Virus record (IMG/VR): IMGVR_UViG_3300028025_005993
Coordinates: 1-49,994 of that record
Source of the DNA: a virus
DNA length: 49,994 nt
Direction: 5' to 3' (one strand)
Shown: in pieces, positions 48,092 to 49,994 of the stretch
Position numbering within the stretch: position 1 is the first letter of the stretch
How the letters are laid out: the number at the start of each line of letters is the position of its first letter
Notes under the pieces: model-generated
The model's database searches: none
The model's input: only the letters and a program-made list of their open reading frames with translations
Told to the model about the DNA's origin: nothing
Made by a program: the position numbers and the translations under genes

Positions 48092-48726
48092 TATCTTATT
48101 GTTTGTGTTAATTTTTCGTAATTACTTTTGTTTTCAAATTGTCTTCCAATTCTATACAAGTGGTTTGGGGATAAACCAAACCAAGTGTCACAGTGATGGA
48201 ACTTTGAAAATTGTTCTGTCAACATATCTGAATCATCGTCTAATATTGCGTAATCATCAACTTCAGGGTGTTGATCCAACCACTCTTTAATTTCTTCACC
48301 TCGTAAAGTTCTTCTATTACCAGTGATTCCTACATAAGTTCCTGGTTTAAATCCAAGTTTAACAAATGCGTCTTCCCATCTATAAGGTGTTGATATATGA
48401 TCCTCAATACGAAAGTGATGTTTCCAACTCGAAGAAACACAAATTTTTGTGTTAGTTTTATTACACCATTCGCTCAACCATTTCCACTTTTGATCACAAG
48501 TTTCTTCTCGTAAATCCTTGAATTGATATTCAAAAGTGAAAGACTTTTTAGGTGGTTTATAATCCGCCAAAGAAACTCCTTTTGATTTAATTCTAAACAA
48601 TTTTCTAACCAATCGCTTTAATTCATACCACCATGTGATAGGTTTTCTCCATCGTCTTCTATGTCTTTCTTTATAAAAAACATTAGAGTTCATAACTCCA
48701 TCAATATCCAAGAATATAACTTTCAT
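48091..48726 (-). CDS. HAD-like hydrolase, paralogue
   Basis: 211 aa. FLDIDGVMNS (motif I), KICVSSSWKHHFRIEDH, RGEEIKEWLDQHPEVDDY and AILDDDSDML (motif IV). A basic insertion (HRRRWRKP...RLVRKLFRIKSKG) distinguishes it from the neighbour. Same HAD_SAK-type family; substrate unknown. Confidence 0.8.
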   Translation of the reverse strand: MKVIFLDIDGVMNSNVFYKERHRRRWRKPITWWYELKRLVRKLFRIKSKGVSLADYKPPKKSFTFEYQFKDLREETCDQKWKWLSEWCNKTNTKICVSSSWKHHFRIEDHISTPYRWEDAFVKLGFKPGTYVGITGNRRTLRGEEIKEWLDQHPEVDDYAILDDDSDMLTEQFSKFHHCDTWFGLSPNHLYRIGRQFENKSNYEKLTQTIR

Positions 48727-48797
48727 TTTAAAAATTTTCTGTGTTTTCCTAAAACACCAATTACTAATACTGCAAATGTAAATAAAATAATAACCAT
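48723..48797 (-). CDS. tiny membrane ORF
   Basis: 24 aa from the ATG at 48797: MVIILFTFAVLVIGVLGKHR, then KFLK; a TTG two codons upstream is also possible. The stop overlaps the HAD gene's ATG (ATGA). Confidence 0.35.
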   Translation of the reverse strand: MVIILFTFAVLVIGVLGKHRKFLK

Positions 48798-48827
48798 AAT
48801 CAAATGATAGTGGTTTATATAAAATAG

Positions 48828-48874
48828 AAAAGAAAGTATAACTATTTCATTATAGATTGTAAGCCTCAGACAAC
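48828..48874. other. conserved array-end element 1
   Basis: AAAGAAAGTATAACTATTTC followed by ATTATAG joins a 19-bp half-repeat (48856-48874, ATTGTAAGCC...CAGACAAC). The same block recurs at 49469-49515. It marks the gene-distal end of the array and has a weak TATAA/TTATA stem. In the direction of the gene's transcript it would be a trailer with a T-rich tail. Confidence 0.5.
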
Positions 48875-49072
48875 TGAGCGGTGTAAAAATTGGCGATGAA
48901 TAGTTGTTACTCCCCTCAAATTGTAAGCCTCAGACAACTTCGAATATGCGTGGCCAATCCTCCAGGTGTGTTGTTACTCCCCTCAAATTGTAAGCCTCAG
49001 ACAACTTCTGAGGTAAATTCAAATTCACTGGCTCTTGTTGTTACTCCCCTCAAATTGTAAGCCTCAGACAAC
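48856..49072. CRISPR. CRISPR-like array 1: 3 full 36-bp repeats, 1 half repeat, 3 spacers
   Basis: Full repeats (starting GTTGTTACTCCCC, ending TCAGACAAC, identical) lie at 48903-48938, 48970-49005 and 49037-49072, with a half repeat at 48856-48874. Spacers are 28, 31 and 31 bp (48875-48902, 48939-48969, 49006-49036), unrelated to each other; the second is over 50% GC in an AT-rich genome. Repeat ends GTTGT/ACAAC are inverted. Length, ends and centre resemble type VI-B (Cas13b) repeats I remember; type II repeats share some features. No cas gene is in the window. The last repeat is part of the gene 48997-49443. Confidence 0.75.
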
Positions 49073-49443
49073 CACTCTTCTGTAAGTTGTTGTATTTCAG
49101 AGTATTTAAGATCAAAACCTTCTTCTAAAAATTGCCAAATGGCATAATAATTTATATAAACATTGTTATTTATTCTATCGTAAACCATTTTATTATTTCC
49201 TTTTTCATACCTAAATAAAGTCCAATTAGGGATTTCTTCACTCTGAACAACATCCAAATCAGTAAAAATATTTAAAAAATCTATAGGAGTTTCAATTCCT
49301 GTCAATTTTTTAAGATTCTCAATACCTCCAACTAATTCAGCAGCAGATTCCCAACCTTCGTATTTAATAATATCAATTAAAGATTGATTTTTTTTATTTT
49401 CAAATAAAAGATTATACTGACTTTCTGTTATTATTATTTTCAT
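48997..49443 (-). CDS. tagged protein whose 3' end runs into CRISPR-like array 1
   Basis: 148 aa as read. MKIIITESQYNLLFEN is the I-T-E-x-Q tag; AAELVGGIENLKKLTG matches the first module of the 871-aa protein. The residues LSEAYNLRGVTT near the C-terminus are encoded by the array's first repeat in the gene's direction, then the ORF reads through the first spacer and stops at a TGA in the next repeat (ending VV). A late motif is 5 nt upstream, so gene and array are probably one transcript. The duplicate at 49773 shares the same ending. The natural C-terminus before array growth is unknown. Confidence 0.65.
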   Translation of the reverse strand: MKIIITESQYNLLFENKKNQSLIDIIKYEGWESAAELVGGIENLKKLTGIETPIDFLNIFTDLDVVQSEEIPNWTLFRYEKGNNKMVYDRINNNVYINYYAIWQFLEEGFDLKYSEIQQLTEEWLSEAYNLRGVTTRASEFEFTSEVV

Positions 49444-49448
49444 ATAAG

Positions 49449-49456
49449 ATAAATAC
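49449..49456 (-). promoter_or_regulatory. putative late motif GTATTTAT
   Basis: Minus-strand GTATTTAT ending 5 nt before the ATG at 49443; it would transcribe gene plus array 1. Confidence 0.5.
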
Positions 49457-49468
49457 TTTGTTAAATAA

Positions 49469-49515
49469 AAAAGAAAGTATAACTATTTCATTATAGATTG
49501 TAAGCCTCAGACAAC
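49469..49515. other. conserved array-end element 2
   Basis: Same block as at 48828-48874, including the half repeat at 49497-49515. It separates array 2 from the late motif of the gene starting at 49443. Confidence 0.5.
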
Positions 49516-49848
49516 ACAAAGAACAATATCATGGCGAGTCCAATTTGTTGTTACTCCCCTCAAATTGTAAGCCTCAGACAACAATACATCGTGAGCGTGT
49601 AAATTTCCAATATGTTGTTACTCCCCTCAAATTGTAAGCCTCAGACAACCGGGATTACTGAGGAAAATTTACAAAAACTGTTGTTACTCCCCTCAAATTG
49701 TAAGCCTCAGACAACTAAATCTCTTGTGCAAAATGACGGGCTTGTGTTGTTACTCCCCTCAAATTGTAAGCCTCAGACAACAAGGGAGTGCTTCGATCTT
49801 TTTCTTGAAGAAGTTGTTACTCCCCTCAAATTGTAAGCCTCAGACAAC
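49497..49848. CRISPR. CRISPR-like array 2: 5 full repeats, 1 half repeat, 5 spacers
   Basis: Identical full repeats lie at 49547-49582, 49614-49649, 49680-49715, 49746-49781 and 49813-49848; half repeat at 49497-49515. Spacers are 31, 31, 30, 30 and 31 bp (49516-49546, 49583-49613, 49650-49679, 49716-49745, 49782-49812), all different from each other and from array 1. The gene-side flank (CACTCTTCTGTAAG...) is identical to that of array 1 for about 68 bp. Confidence 0.8.
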
Positions 49849-49994
49849 CACTCTTCTGTAAGTTGTTGTATTTCAGAGTATTTAAGATCAAAACCTTCTT
49901 CTAAAAATTGCCAAATAACATAATAATATATATAAACATTGTTATTTTTTCTATTGTAAATCATTACATTATTTTTTTTTTCATACCTAAATAA
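49773..49994 (-). CDS. duplicate tagged protein (partial, N-terminus outside window)
   Basis: In-frame from the window edge. Readable part: MIYNRKNNNVYIYYYVIWQF, EEGFDLKYSEIQQLTEEW, then repeat-coded LSEAYNLRGVTT, spacer-coded SSRKRSKHSL and VV before the TGA. The last 40 gene codons are near-identical to the copy at 48997, with synonymous and conservative changes further upstream, which shows both copies are maintained as protein-coding genes. Gene-array units are thus tandemly duplicated. Confidence 0.65.
   Translation of the reverse strand, partial: LFRYEKKNNVMIYNRKNNNVYIYYYVIWQFLEEGFDLKYSEIQQLTEEWLSEAYNLRGVTTSSRKRSKHSLVV

Noticed and set aside
570-49456. T4 late promoter TATAAATA on the coding strand
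   Set aside because: The motif before genes reads RTATTTATW on the coding strand, the opposite orientation, so it was listed as a separate putative motif.
49612-49836. Plus-strand ORF LLLPSNCKPQTT
   Set aside because: It is the CRISPR-like repeat read in translation; no start signal.
48856-49848. Type II assignment of the arrays
   Set aside because: Type II repeats can also be 36 bp and begin GTTGTA-CTCC, but the inverted GTTGT/ACAAC ends and host phylum favour VI-B. Kept as an alternative, not excluded.
1-49994. tRNA genes, integrase, att sites or IS elements
   Set aside because: No cloverleaf with a plausible T-arm, no recombinase or transposase motifs were seen; nothing points to a prophage.

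Overview
The window is an AT-rich, densely packed, almost entirely minus-strand stretch of a large tailed-phage genome (about 75 genes, many overlapping by 1 or 4 bases). The host is very probably a Bacteroidota, most likely a flavobacterium-like gliding bacterium. Three things point there. Several genes are preceded by TTG/TTTG, 20 bp, TAnnTTTG promoters. Shine-Dalgarno sites are not evident. Three secreted proteins look like Bacteroidota surface proteins, one with a SprB-type repeat and one with a type IX secretion (type B) C-terminal domain. Phage identity is supported by three different murein hydrolases, thymidylate synthase, a GIY-YIG homing-type endonuclease, and many small phage-type hypothetical genes.

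Layout. 1-1800: two promoter-driven, probably structured leader RNAs, a small membrane protein gene, and a gene-poor stretch with strong hairpins. 1803-13314: a late block of proteins with short N-terminal tags (MxxLIRxILKEE, or RIxxMMGLLxE), including an 871-aa probable polyprotein with an ADP-ribosyltransferase-like module, a peptidoglycan-binding lysozyme-like protein and a DHH phosphoesterase. 13397-15332: the three Bacteroidota-type secreted proteins. 15439-16713: a shortened UvrC on the plus strand. 16706-18666: GH24 lysozyme and neighbours. 18690-26819: four glycosyltransferases flanking two very long Thr/Pro-rich proteins. 26821-31093: more tagged proteins (zinc ribbon, PD-(D/E)XK-like nuclease), a DnaJ-type zinc-finger protein and a ferritin-like protein. 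31136-38302: metallophosphoesterase, lipoprotein, amidase, small early/middle-type genes, thyA and its overlapping endonuclease. 38292-40632: two tandem paralogues carrying 22 copies of a 36-bp repeat with about 30-bp unrelated inserts. 40634-48797: PHPT1-like phosphatase, RmlB-like dehydratase, PcfJ-like, Smr-like and two HAD proteins, plus tiny genes. 48856-49848: two CRISPR-like arrays, each fused to the 3' end of a duplicated tagged gene.

Main point of interest. The window has two families of 36-bp repeats with about 30-bp spacers (66-67 bp period). Both resemble type VI-B (Cas13b) CRISPR repeats in length and end sequences, yet no cas gene is present and both overlap open reading frames. 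One family (38292-40632) is translated throughout; the other (48856-49848) forms classical-looking arrays of 3 and 5 spacers whose gene-side repeat is the C-terminal coding end of a phage gene.

A second theme is virion delivery. At least 16 proteins carry short N-terminal tags containing [I/L]-x-E, like the capsid-targeting peptides removed by T4-type prohead proteases, and most of their operons start with a shared RTATTTATW motif that may be the late promoter. I infer that these proteins (lysozyme, DHH phosphoesterase, nuclease, ART-like polyprotein) are packaged in the head or virion.
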